Shown piece by piece: positions 11,801-20,680 of a stretch of DNA of 64,000 nucleotides; positions within the stretch are counted from its first letter, which is position 1, and each line of letters opens with the position of its first letter. The DNA is from Adineta steineri (lineage: Eukaryota > Rotifera > Eurotatoria > Adinetida > Adinetidae): the NCBI GenBank assembly GCA_905250115.1, contig CAJNOI010000165.1, positions 124,001 to 188,000 on the forward strand, written 5' to 3'. A model generated the notes under the pieces. That model was not told where the DNA came from. It did not search any database and saw nothing but the letters and a program-made list of their open reading frames with translations. The translations under genes and the position numbers were made by a program.

Positions 11801-12642
11801 GAGAGAATGACAATTACTGCGTTGTGCTGCAATGCATTACTCATATGTTTTGCTCCAACATCTCCGATTTGATTCTCATGGAGCAGGAGTTTGGTGAGTG
11901 TCTATATGAGAAAATGGCGGTAAATAGATGATACAGATGAAGAGAGAATGACACTTACTGTGTTATGTCGTAATCCATTAGCCAAATATTCTGCTCCAAC
12001 AGGTCCAATAGAATTCTGATTGAGATTTAGTGTGAGGAGTGTCTAGATAAAAAAGTGAAGATAAAGACATGATATATTTAGAAACAGAGTAGCAATTACT
12101 GTGTTGTACTGTAATGCAGTACCTAAATGTTGTGCTTCGTGATCTCCAATTTCATTTTCTGAGAGATCTAGTGAGGTCAGTGTCTGAATGAAAAGATGCA
12201 GGAAAGATATAATATGAATGAAAAGGCACAATAATTGGTCGCTGTTATCTGCGTTTAGTTCAGTGAAATGAATATTGATACGATTCGGTGTAAGAGCGTA
12301 TGAATATGAGTCTGAATATTTCTTACTTGAAACGCAAAATATTTAGCTGAGATTGAAAAGAAGGAAAAAACGAAATTTGGTGAGAGATTGATAACTGATG
12401 AAATCTTGTGAGTGACAAATAGTTTATTTATGTATATTTTTATTAATGTATAGATCAAAATTAGACTGTGATGATAGAAAAAAGTTTACCCGATATCGAT
12501 CATAATTGTCTATGATGCTATTGAGGTGTTGACACACATTTCTCATTGAGCATACAATTGTGTAAGCCGTTTGATGATCCAAAATTCGGTAGATAACTTC
12601 TACCGGTAATGTAAGAAAGTTGGCAGCAGTTTGGTTTACCAT
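8850..12642 (-). CDS. F-box / leucine-rich-repeat protein, 23 exons, one LRR per exon
   Basis: Exon 1 (12490-12642) encodes 51 residues with an F-box (LPVEVIYRILDHQTA). It ends on a whole codon, and a 306-bp intron joins it in frame to 21 internal exons. These are 12100-12183, 11959-12042, 11818-11901, 11677-11760, 11530-11613, 11389-11472, 11248-11331, 10872-10955, 10721-10804, 10589-10672, 10448-10531, 10307-10390, 10166-10249, 10026-10109, 9885-9968, 9744-9827, 9603-9686, 9462-9545, 9318-9404, 9177-9260 and 9036-9119. The last exon is 8850-8978. Every internal exon is 84 bp (28 codons; one is 87), phase 0, stop-free, and encodes one ribonuclease-inhibitor-type LRR (TLTTLNL..N.IG..GAQHL..AL..NT). 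Introns are mostly 50-60 bp, with a longer gap-containing one between 10955 and 11248. The product is about 682 residues, probably an E3 ligase adaptor with a horseshoe recognition surface. Confidence 0.88.
8978..12183 (-). repeat. Exon-intron tandem array (unit about 140 bp)
   Basis: The LRR exons and their short introns form a tandem genomic array. Each unit is an 84-bp exon flanked by an acceptor ending CTAG and a donor starting GTAATT. Intron sequences between units also resemble one another, containing recurrent weak forms of CACTTTTTCATCTAG. This shows that whole exon-plus-intron units were duplicated rather than exons alone. Confidence 0.85.
11039..11048. other. 10-N gap flanked by a 47-bp identical duplication
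   Basis: The 47 bases at 10992-11038 are identical to 11049-11095, immediately either side of ten Ns. This is the usual look of two contig ends that overlap but were not merged, so the intron here is probably about 57 bp shorter than drawn. No coding exon is affected. Confidence 0.85.
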
Positions 12643-13622
12643 TGTAGATTGTTGATGAAATATATGCTGTGTATAGGTTTATATGTTGATTGTATAATAT
12701 GGTGTTGTTTTTTTCTTCCCATTCAATAAATACATGTGCGTCATGCATCATATATTTTATATGGGGTCGTAATTACTAGTTAAAAGAAAAAAATGAAAAA
12801 TAAATAGGTCACTAAATCAATGACTGAATGATAATAGGAATAATGCAAATAATGTTTTTATTATGGTTATTTTAGGAATACAAAATGATATATAATAGGC
12901 ATACCTATTTAAAAAAAAATAAAAAGCTGAAAATTATTTATATTTGAGTAAAATCAAAAACAGACAATACGAGTATCAAAACAATAGCAATGAAACTTTT
13001 CTTTTCATGTAGGCTGATAGTAAAAACAATACTCTGTTTTCCTACGGTATTTGATTATTCTTAAACTAATGAAATAATAATAAAATTTCGACTGAGCTGT
13101 TTGTTGGAATAGAAGATGGTATACGCTATCATCAGATATGATATTTCGCAAATAATTTTTGAAATATGGAATATATAGAAAGCAGTAATTATCATCGATG
13201 TAAATGACAAATAAAGATACAACATGTTATGAATAGCAGTACGTTTTTGTAAACATTATTCCTCAAGTCATTTTTATTTTGTTTTCTAATTATTGAAAAA
13301 AGAATATTTTATTTTTTACTAACAAAAAAGTTAAAAAATGATTGTTTGCTACAGAAATTGTTAGAAAACTATCTTTGGAATTTGACTCCATTACAATTAG
13401 TTAGGTGTGGGTGTGGCTGACTGATTAATATAGCACCCACGCCCATAGTTTGTTTATATCTCCCTTGTCCACACATATACTCTCAAGATGGTTATTTAAT
13501 TGAAAAAAGCATTATATTTTAAAAACATCAAGACTTTAACCTGAATTAATAGTTACAATCATTTTATTAGATAAAATTAATTTAAATATCTTGTGTAAAT
13601 TGAAAGATAATAACGACCAAAC
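12643..13622. other. AT-rich intergenic region with one telomere-like hairpin
   Basis: This is the promoter side of the F-box/LRR gene and the 3' side of the next F-box gene. A short hairpin lies at 13404-13444. No coding exon is supported. Confidence 0.4.
13404..13444. repeat. Short hairpin with TGTGGG-type arm
   Basis: GGTGTGGGTGTGG at 13404-13416 faces CACCCACGCC at about 13434-13443, giving a stem of about ten bases with one mismatch and a loop of about 20. It sits about 180 bp past the stop of the F-box gene at 13623. The G-rich arm resembles two units of the bdelloid telomere repeat. Confidence 0.5.
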
Positions 13623-15413
13623 TTATAAATCAACTATCTCTTTTGAAAATATTAAATAATTTTGAAAATATTTCATTCGATAGTTATTTAGAATTTCATC
13701 TATATCTAAATATTCAATAACTTTACTAAGTTGTGTTTCACTAGAAGAAAATGTATCATATCTAACTAGATGAAGAGTATATAATAATAATGTATCTAAA
13801 CTTTTACAATTTTTCAATATTTTCATAATAATATTTGCATATAATTGTGATTTATCCAAATTATTAAACAGATTAATATTTATATATTTAACATTACAAA
13901 AATGAACATAATTTATTTCTGCTAATTTTTCCATTTCGGGATAATTATTTATATACAATTTTTGAATTTTACTATTTAATATTTTAGTGAATTCGCTTTT
14001 TGGCTCAGATAAAATCAAATGGTTTAAATTTGGTAATATATTCATTAATAAATCCATTTCCATTTCAATATGAGAATACGCAAAATGAAAAGTTGTGACA
14101 CTATTCAAATGATGTCTTTCTGTTTCATTTCGGAGATATTTAAAGTAAGAGCCGAAACTAATTGTACTTAATTTAGGCATTTGAATTTTGAGAGTTTCTA
14201 TTAAACTCAAATAATTATTACTGGTTCTACATAATTGAGCAGATTTAACATTATGCCATATTCGATGGTTATTTATTAAAATATCACAGTTGTTTGTTTT
14301 AACATTATCGAAACCTATAGAAAATTCATAAAGATCATCAAAATAAAATGGTAATGTGTAAAAATATGTTCCATGCATTCCAAATGATAAATTCTTATCA
14401 AACCAATATTGAGTTTTAAACTGTGATAAAACATTCTCAATATCAATTGGTTCTTTATATAGCCTAGCATAAAGATGAAATTGTTTAAGTTCTATCATTG
14501 ATTCTAATAATTGTCGTAGTTTAATGCTATTGAATGGAAATCTTTCTGTAGTTCTGATAGATAAATTAATTAAATTGAGTGATAAACAAATTAATGATGA
14601 TGAAAATATTTTTATGGCACTTGTCAATTGATCAAAATCGGTTCCAGTATATTCATATCCTATAATCGTTGGCCCTGTGTGGATTAATGTCCAATGAAAT
14701 TGTTTTAATTTTAAATTAATTGTATTGATCAGTTGTTCAGATGTATACGGTGGTTTTGATTGAAAATTTAAATATCTTAAATTAGGTGTGTTTTCGATCA
14801 ATTTAAATACATCTCCAAAATTGAATAATACTAATGTTAATGAATGTAAATTAAAATTATGTGTTATGCCATCAATAGGTATTATTGAAAAAGGCAGTAA
14901 TAATAATGAACTTTGAAATATTTTTAATAAACTTTTATTATTAAATACTTTATTTAATAAATCATTTTGATTCAATGGAAAATCATAATACGTAATGTCC
15001 AAGAATATTTTTTCTTGTTTAATTTTAAATGAATGTAGATTAGTAAATTGTTCACTGTCAATTATTGCATTTAATTCTTCATTTGGAAAGCCATGTGATG
15101 AAGAAATAATTATGGATTTCAAATTTGAAAAATATGATAATGAAAATCTTAAATTAATCGTACTAATATATAAACATTCGATTTTTGAACCAATAATTGA
15201 GAGAATAGTTTTCCAAAAATTTATATTGGTTGTTGGTAATTCGAAATATTTGAAATAGGATCGATTTTTTAATAATAAAGTATTTAATCGTTGATTAAAA
15301 TCAAAGAATGTATAGATAATATCATTAGTTGATAGATAATCAAATATATGAAGAATAATTTCAGTAGGAAAATGATCAAACCATGTTGTTGATTCAATGT
15401 TTCTGCTGGACAT
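13623..15413 (-). CDS. Intronless F-box protein
   Basis: One exon encodes 596 residues. An F-box occupies residues about 10-50 (WFDHFPTEIILHIFDYLSTN, then FFDFNQRLN). The rest is Leu/Ile/Asn/Phe-rich with irregular LRR-like spacing, for example LYISTINLRFSLSYFSNLK and LRYLNFQSKPP. This is a large and variable bdelloid family that usually acts as substrate adaptors of SCF ubiquitin ligases through Skp1 binding. There is no signal peptide or membrane segment. The start is the first ATG of the long frame. The family is recognised with confidence; the substrate cannot be inferred. Confidence 0.85.
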   Translation of the reverse strand: MSSRNIESTTWFDHFPTEIILHIFDYLSTNDIIYTFFDFNQRLNTLLLKNRSYFKYFELPTTNINFWKTILSIIGSKIECLYISTINLRFSLSYFSNLKSIIISSSHGFPNEELNAIIDSEQFTNLHSFKIKQEKIFLDITYYDFPLNQNDLLNKVFNNKSLLKIFQSSLLLLPFSIIPIDGITHNFNLHSLTLVLFNFGDVFKLIENTPNLRYLNFQSKPPYTSEQLINTINLKLKQFHWTLIHTGPTIIGYEYTGTDFDQLTSAIKIFSSSLICLSLNLINLSIRTTERFPFNSIKLRQLLESMIELKQFHLYARLYKEPIDIENVLSQFKTQYWFDKNLSFGMHGTYFYTLPFYFDDLYEFSIGFDNVKTNNCDILINNHRIWHNVKSAQLCRTSNNYLSLIETLKIQMPKLSTISFGSYFKYLRNETERHHLNSVTTFHFAYSHIEMEMDLLMNILPNLNHLILSEPKSEFTKILNSKIQKLYINNYPEMEKLAEINYVHFCNVKYININLFNNLDKSQLYANIIMKILKNCKSLDTLLLYTLHLVRYDTFSSSETQLSKVIEYLDIDEILNNYRMKYFQNYLIFSKEIVDL

Positions 15414-16027
15414 GTTAAAATTTATTTATCGAAGGAGAATGACAATATTCTCTTTTTTTAGTATGTAGAATGTTTTGTTGATATAGTGATAAGAAGATTT
15501 TTATTGTGTATGCACAGATATGAGAATTCAGTTGAGATTTAAATGCGTAAAATATTAGAAAAAAGTGAAAAACATAACTCAATAAATAGTTGAATATCAG
15601 TCATTTTTCAATAATACATAAAAATCTTTCAAAGATTCGGGTGTGTGGGTATTCTATTTATTCCAAACCCGGAACCACATCCACCCTCCCTTTTTTATGC
15701 ATGTATTGCTGATGGTTTCCCTCTGTGAAGTGTCGAATATAGTTGATTTACGGATTGTAGGTAAATTCCAATGAAGTTTTTATTACATCGATGTTGAAAG
15801 AGTAGCAATAAAAGTAAAATAGTCTGAGTTTGTAAGAATTCTTTGCTTGTCAGAAATAAGAACAAACCGTCATATGTACGTCCGAGATAATGTTACATTA
15901 CAGCAAGAAACTTAAAAAAAATGCATTCTCTCTTCGTGTTTTGCGACAACAAACAGTGCTTTCTTTAGTCAAAAAACTTGAAAAAAGCATCAGACTTTTA
16001 TAGTTCTTGTTATAAAATTAGATCAGA

Positions 16028-16075
16028 TGGATGTGTGTGTAGATGTATCATAATTCACACCGACATCCACACCCT
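16028..16075. repeat. Short hairpin, G-rich/C-rich arms
   Basis: GGATGTGTGTGTAGATG faces CACACCGACATCCACACCC, forming an imperfect stem. It is another member of the dispersed G/C-arm hairpin set. Confidence 0.45.
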
Positions 16076-16560
16076 CTTTCTACGTCTTTTGCACGTCATT
16101 TCACTCCTTTTTATTGTCAAACCGGGATGAATGAGATCTGGAATTTTAAGGCATACACATCTTCCACATTCATTCATTACTCTATGATCAAATGTGTTTT
16201 AATTATTTCTCTTCGGAAACATCTGCAAGCTGTTCTTCGTATGATACACACCCATAGCGATGCGTTTTCTATTGCCTCTATTCTTAATTTGTTCGTCGAC
16301 TTTTTCTTCATCATCGGTAACTAATACAAAGAATAACACTTCCACATGTTTTCTCGAATGATGAAGCGTCTATGACTATAGTCGTTCTTTTTCTTCTCGT
16401 TTATTCTTCTTTATTATTACCATCATTCATGTGTTCATAGTTGTGCAAGGAAGTATATATGATGCAAAAACAAAGACGGTAGTCACAGACATACTTGCTC
16501 CATTACTCACTTTAGAAGCACATACAAGATAGTAATGAATTCTCTTCAAGTGATAATTAG

Positions 16561-16729
16561 ATATGACACTTTAACTTTGAAGTTTAAAGTCACTTTTTTT
16601 CATTTTTTGTGTTTTATAGATTGCAGGAAGTCTCTCGAGCACCACTCAATCAGTCAGGACACTTATAGCTATAAAAAAAAGAAACTGTGCTTCAACTTTA
16701 ACATTTAAACCAAAGTTAAAGTACCATAT
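16561..16729. mobile_element. Small foldback element (MITE-like)
   Basis: ATATGACACTTTAACTTTG at 16561 is the near reverse complement of the end at about 16710-16729 (CAAAGTTAAAGTACCATAT). The inverted similarity runs inward for about 35-40 bp with a small insertion in one arm. The interior of about 95 bp is non-coding. No target duplication is certain. Confidence 0.55.
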
Positions 16730-16892
16730 TTAATTTAGCATCCGTCAAAATTTGTCTCCTGTGCAAAAGCGACTTTATCATAACAAAACATTGAATTTGT
16801 GGATAAGTAGATAAGTAAATGATTTCAGTAAGGGCGTGAGTGTGAGATGTTATAACGAGCTCTCATTCGCATCTATACCCATTCAAAATTTG

Positions 16893-17067
16893 GAGTTCAA
16901 AGTTAGAAATTTTCAAATACCCGTGAGTCAATCGTTTGTTTACGATATTTTCTTTTGCGTTCTCCACTGCATTTCATGGGTGAGAATTCACCATGAAATA
17001 CAGCGATGAACACAAGAGAAAAATATTCTGACTGCATCGTTGCCATGAACATCTCTAACTTTTAAAG
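16893..17067. mobile_element. Large imperfect palindrome
   Basis: It is centred near 16988. The core pairs TTTCATGGGTGA with TTCACCATGAAA. Pairing continues outward with mismatches through GTTCTCC.CTG/CAG.GATGAAC to AAAGTTAGA near 16900 facing TCTAACTTTT near 17060. Arms are about 80 bp with almost no loop. It lies about 200 bp upstream of the carbonic-anhydrase-like gene and could be an old foldback element. Confidence 0.55.
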
Positions 17068-17271
17068 AAAAAAAAGCGAAAAAGTTGAAGAGAAAATGTT
17101 TCTGGCAGTCAGTAAATTATGCTTTGTCATTAACTTAGTAGGATCAAAACCAGTTGCATAAAATGACTTTATACAATTACGATGCAAAACCACATGAGAA
17201 TGAGTACATAAGCAGACAAGAAAACCGAGAGGGATTTATATCCTTGACAAGTATGATTTATTTTAGATATA

Positions 17272-18210
17272 ATGAGCTCCAGCTTCACACGACCAGGATC
17301 AGCGTCTCATGTTGCTCGTTCTTCTTGGTCCAATCCTTCTTCAAGAATATCTTCGGCTAAACATTATTCTGGTAATACATGTCCTTACTGTCATCATCCG
17401 GTGACGATGAACGAAGGTTCTGGGGCTGCTTTCCAGGCTTCTTTACATAAATTATTTCCTGGTGCATATGGATTGGAAGAGTTTGTTTTTCTAACGAAAC
17501 AAACTTTGGTTGCAGAAGGCTTCTATCCTCATGTGAATACTTTCGTTTGTCTTGGTTTATGTCGTGATGAAATCACAAATCCTTTTGAACTGGCAGTTGA
17601 AGCTATGTGGGGTCAAGCATTCATTTGTGGTTCTCTCGGTGGCATGTTATTTTGCGGCAAAACTGGTTTCTCTGCTGCACATCATCATGCTCCCGAAGCT
17701 GGTTATTTCGTTTATTACTGTTTTACGCATATTGCGATTGATCATGAAGGATCGGTTGGTTCTGTTTATAGATCACGCAGTGGTATGAAAGAAAAAACAA
17801 CAGCATGTGGAGCTCTCGCTGCATTTACTGCCGAAATTGCTTCGAATAAACTGAATCTTAATTTTGATGAGGATGATATTGAAATGAGTATGTTAAAGAA
17901 ACATATTATCACCCAGACTGGCCTTTCAACCGATGCCACAAATGCTCCCGATTTATTCAAAGTAACAATGGCTGCTTACAAAACGATTACGATGGATTTA
18001 GAAAGACATGTTCGATCCGATTCAGAAAAATTTAAAGATCGAAAGTATGCCTTATTTACTGGCGTTCAAATACATGGACCAAATGGAACAGACTATTGTT
18101 GGATTGGAAAAGCAAGTTTATTACGAAAAGGAATATTATTACCACTAGTTATTGCATCAGATATAGAGCCGTTGTCATCGACTGGACCAAGTAACCCAAC
18201 GTCACACTGA
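17272..18210 (+). CDS. LCIB-type (theta-class) carbonic anhydrase homologue
   Basis: A single exon encodes 312 residues. The body reads FPGAYGLEEF (62-71), CLGLCRDEITNPF (93-105), WGQAFICGSLGGMLFCGKTG (113-132), HHHAPEAG (137-144), YFVYYCFTHIAI (145-156) and TTACGALAAF (176-185). This order (CRDE, then a Gly-rich SLGG-FCGKTG segment, then ACGAL) fits the LCIB/LCIC family of low-CO2-inducible proteins, a zinc beta-carbonic-anhydrase-like fold also called theta class. Likely zinc ligands are C97, a His in the 137-153 region, and C179, with D99/R98 as the dyad; this assignment is by motif only. An extra CPYC pair (37-40) precedes the domain. No signal peptide is obvious. Codon use is less AT-extreme than in the neighbours, and TTTTAG just before the ATG could end a 5' leader intron. 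The family is typical of algae, diatoms and bacteria, so acquisition by transfer is likely. Confidence 0.7.
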   Translation: MSSSFTRPGSASHVARSSWSNPSSRISSAKHYSGNTCPYCHHPVTMNEGSGAAFQASLHKLFPGAYGLEEFVFLTKQTLVAEGFYPHVNTFVCLGLCRDEITNPFELAVEAMWGQAFICGSLGGMLFCGKTGFSAAHHHAPEAGYFVYYCFTHIAIDHEGSVGSVYRSRSGMKEKTTACGALAAFTAEIASNKLNLNFDEDDIEMSMLKKHIITQTGLSTDATNAPDLFKVTMAAYKTITMDLERHVRSDSEKFKDRKYALFTGVQIHGPNGTDYCWIGKASLLRKGILLPLVIASDIEPLSSTGPSNPTSH

Positions 18211-18355
18211 TGGAACGAATATATTCTTTGAAGGCGAATATGGATGAAAGTCTTCTCTTTATCAACACCCACCCTAATTTGACATCACTCTGTTACCCTG
18301 AAATATAACTGCTTAATCTTGCTTCATGTAAATAGTATTGCCGCTAAGTTTTCTT

Positions 18356-18408
18356 GAGGGTGAGTGCGTGTGAATATCTTTCTTTTATCTCACCCATACC
18401 CACACTCT
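18356..18408. repeat. Short hairpin between two convergent gene ends
   Basis: A G-rich arm (GAGGGTGAGTGCGTGTG) faces a C-rich arm (CACCCATACCCACACTC) over about 17 bp of loop. It sits in the 248-bp gap between the stops of the carbonic-anhydrase-like gene and trehalase, where it could serve both 3' ends. Confidence 0.5.
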
Positions 18409-18458
18409 ATAAACTTGTATTATAAATTTATTCGTATTTAAGAAGCATATAAAAAATA

Positions 18459-19868
18459 TTAAGATTCTAATCGTTGATCATGAAGCATTTCTAAATAAAC
18501 ACCATTAGTCCATCCAAAGCCGTCTTGTACTTCATATTCTCCGCCACCGGCTGGTTTACTAATATTCACAACGTCATATTTTTCCATCATTTTTCCTGTT
18601 TCATTAAAAACACGTTCATTTAAAGCCATCCATCGTTGACGGATAATTCGAGCAAGTGTCTCATATCCTGGAGTTTTAAGTAAACTGCGATATGCAACAT
18701 ACTGAAGTGGTGCCCATCCATTTGGATAATCCCATTGTTGAGTACTATGTTTTGCAATCGTTGTTACAAGACCACCATCATATAAAAATAATGATTCAAT
18801 TTTACCAGCAACATGGTTAGCTTGATCTAGTGTTGCTACATTGAGCCATAATGGAAATAAACCAGCTAAAGTTAAACGATTTGTTAGTTCTTTTTTAATG
18901 AAATTATAATCTGTAAAGAACTGAAGATCATCTGACCACATGTATTTTTGTATTGCTTGACGACGACGTTCTGCTTTAGTTGTTTTACCTATAGCTAATT
19001 CTAAATGATATAGTAAACAGTTTAAGTCAACTGGGAGAATCTGCGTAGTTATTGTTGTTGATAAATCAGTTTCATCTTCCATCCATCGTGAACTAAAATC
19101 CCAACCACATTCACCAGTTGCTGTTAAATCAAAGTAAATATTTGTATTATTTGACTTGTGAGCTGTTTCTGTATCTTCAAGAAAAGCTTCTGGTCTTGGT
19201 TTATTACCTGTACCAACATAATAACGATTAAGAACTGTTCCATCATTCAATGTAACTGCTCTTGTCGTCATCCAAAATTCATATTCTATTTCTAATTCAT
19301 TTTTATATTTCTCTGTCTGGCCTAATAGTTCTGCCATTAATGAAAAAAATGGTGGTTGACTTTGACTTGCATAATAAGACCGATTTCCGCCTGGAATATG
19401 TCCAATAGTTCGAGTTAAAAAAGCAAAATTCTCTAACATATGATTCGCTAATTCGATTTCTTTTGATCGAACTAAACCCAACATACTAAAATAAGTATCC
19501 CAATAATAAAACTCTCTAAAACGTCCACCAGGTACAATAAATGGATATGGAACTTCAATTAAAGATGAATAGTTTTCGTGTGTTATTCTTCGTGTTAACA
19601 ATGGCCATAGACGATGACAATATTCCTCAATTGTACATCGTGTTTCATTGACAATACTTGTTGTATTTGGTATAATAAAATGATTGAAAACAAAGGAAGA
19701 AAGATCAAATGTTGATTTGATTTTTTCTTGTCGATATTTTTCAAGAATTTCATTTGGTGAAAGTTCACGCGGAATGACATCACAAAACGTTTTCGAATCA
19801 GAAAATATATGTGAAAGTTGAACATCTTCGAATAATTCTTCATAGATTTCATCAGGTGATTGTGCCAT
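18459..19868 (-). CDS. Trehalase, GH37, bacterial/cytoplasmic type
   Basis: An intronless gene encodes 469 residues. Both trehalase signatures are present: PGGRFREFYYWDTY (113-126) and QWDYPNGWAP (378-387). The C-terminal GGGEYEVQDGFGWTNGV is also conserved. By alignment with E. coli trehalases, the catalytic acid is D257 (CGWDFSSRW) and the base is E444 (GGGEY). The enzyme hydrolyses trehalose to two glucoses. There is no signal peptide or membrane anchor, unlike most animal trehalases, and the text follows bacterial TreF/TreA closely. Trehalase and trehalose-phosphate synthase of bdelloids have been reported as horizontally acquired and desiccation-responsive, and this gene fits that description. 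It is convergent with the carbonic-anhydrase-like gene. Confidence 0.95.
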   Translation of the reverse strand: MAQSPDEIYEELFEDVQLSHIFSDSKTFCDVIPRELSPNEILEKYRQEKIKSTFDLSSFVFNHFIIPNTTSIVNETRCTIEEYCHRLWPLLTRRITHENYSSLIEVPYPFIVPGGRFREFYYWDTYFSMLGLVRSKEIELANHMLENFAFLTRTIGHIPGGNRSYYASQSQPPFFSLMAELLGQTEKYKNELEIEYEFWMTTRAVTLNDGTVLNRYYVGTGNKPRPEAFLEDTETAHKSNNTNIYFDLTATGECGWDFSSRWMEDETDLSTTITTQILPVDLNCLLYHLELAIGKTTKAERRRQAIQKYMWSDDLQFFTDYNFIKKELTNRLTLAGLFPLWLNVATLDQANHVAGKIESLFLYDGGLVTTIAKHSTQQWDYPNGWAPLQYVAYRSLLKTPGYETLARIIRQRWMALNERVFNETGKMMEKYDVVNISKPAGGGEYEVQDGFGWTNGVYLEMLHDQRLES

Positions 19869-20680
19869 TACTAAAAAATACTGAAATGAAAATTTCGTCG
19901 TATCAAGATTTCGACAGAGAGATTTTTCTTACAGTAAAATTGAATTTTAGAAGGAAATCTGATAAAGTTTATTTTCCTTTTGGAGGTGTTCTAATAAAAT
20001 TGAATCTGATAATACAATAGAAATAATAGAGTAAGCTGCTAAAAGAAAAAATATCAACATCGATCAACGTGCGCAAAAGTATAAAAGATAAGTGTAACAC
20101 TGCAGTTTGAATGTGTGTCATGGCTGCTATTTCACGTGTTCTTACTAATTCTTTCAATCTTACGCATTGCCCTTACCTTTCTTCTATTTGATAGGCAACT
20201 ATTTAAATGTATGTTTCGTATGAAGAAGAAATACAATAAAGTGTAACTTCACCAGTGCTAACACTTCTTCTATCAGAACTCGTCACAATAAGTATCACAT
20301 GGCAAGATCATCAAGGTAGATAAGACAAAAAATTTAATAATGTCATACACAGAATATAAAGTAACAACAACATGCGCTGTCGAATACAGAGGAATGTCGA
20401 GGGATAGAATGACACAACATATTTTTGATAAATTTCATTAATTGCTTATCGTTTTTGTTTCTGTTAATTTTTACATTAAAATATTCCGAACTAAGCAGAA
20501 ACTATTAAAAAGCAAATTTCCCTTTTTGATGGATTAAGTGTTGCATTTGTACATATCTTTGGGTGATGGTGTGTGTCTGCTCTTTTGATTCTATACACAG
20601 ACACACCCACGTTCAAGATTTACAATTTATTCTGTTTGGTTTGTTATTTATTACTTTATTAAACAAGAAACAATAAATGT
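19869..20680. other. Intergenic region
   Basis: This is the upstream side of trehalase and the downstream side of the CRT-like gene. It contains the hairpin at 20561-20612. No exon is supported. Confidence 0.4.
20561..20612. repeat. Short hairpin with TG-rich arm
   Basis: GGGTGATGGTGTGTGTCTGC faces CAGACACACCCACGTTC across a loop of about 20 bp. It begins about 70 bp past the stop of the CRT-like gene. Confidence 0.5.

Larger units (their letters stand above)
15414..17271. other. Intergenic region with several inverted repeats
   Basis: No coding exon is supported. It holds a G/C-arm hairpin at 16028-16075, a weaker one near 16826-16882, and two larger foldbacks at 16561-16729 and 16893-17067, listed separately. 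The 93-residue open frame at 16043 is low-complexity and not recognised. Confidence 0.45.

Noticed and set aside
8978..12183. CRISPR-like array of regular repeats with about 55-bp spacers
   Set aside because: The 84-bp repeats translate as in-frame LRRs with GT-AG borders and the spacers resemble each other. It is an exon array in a eukaryote, not CRISPR.
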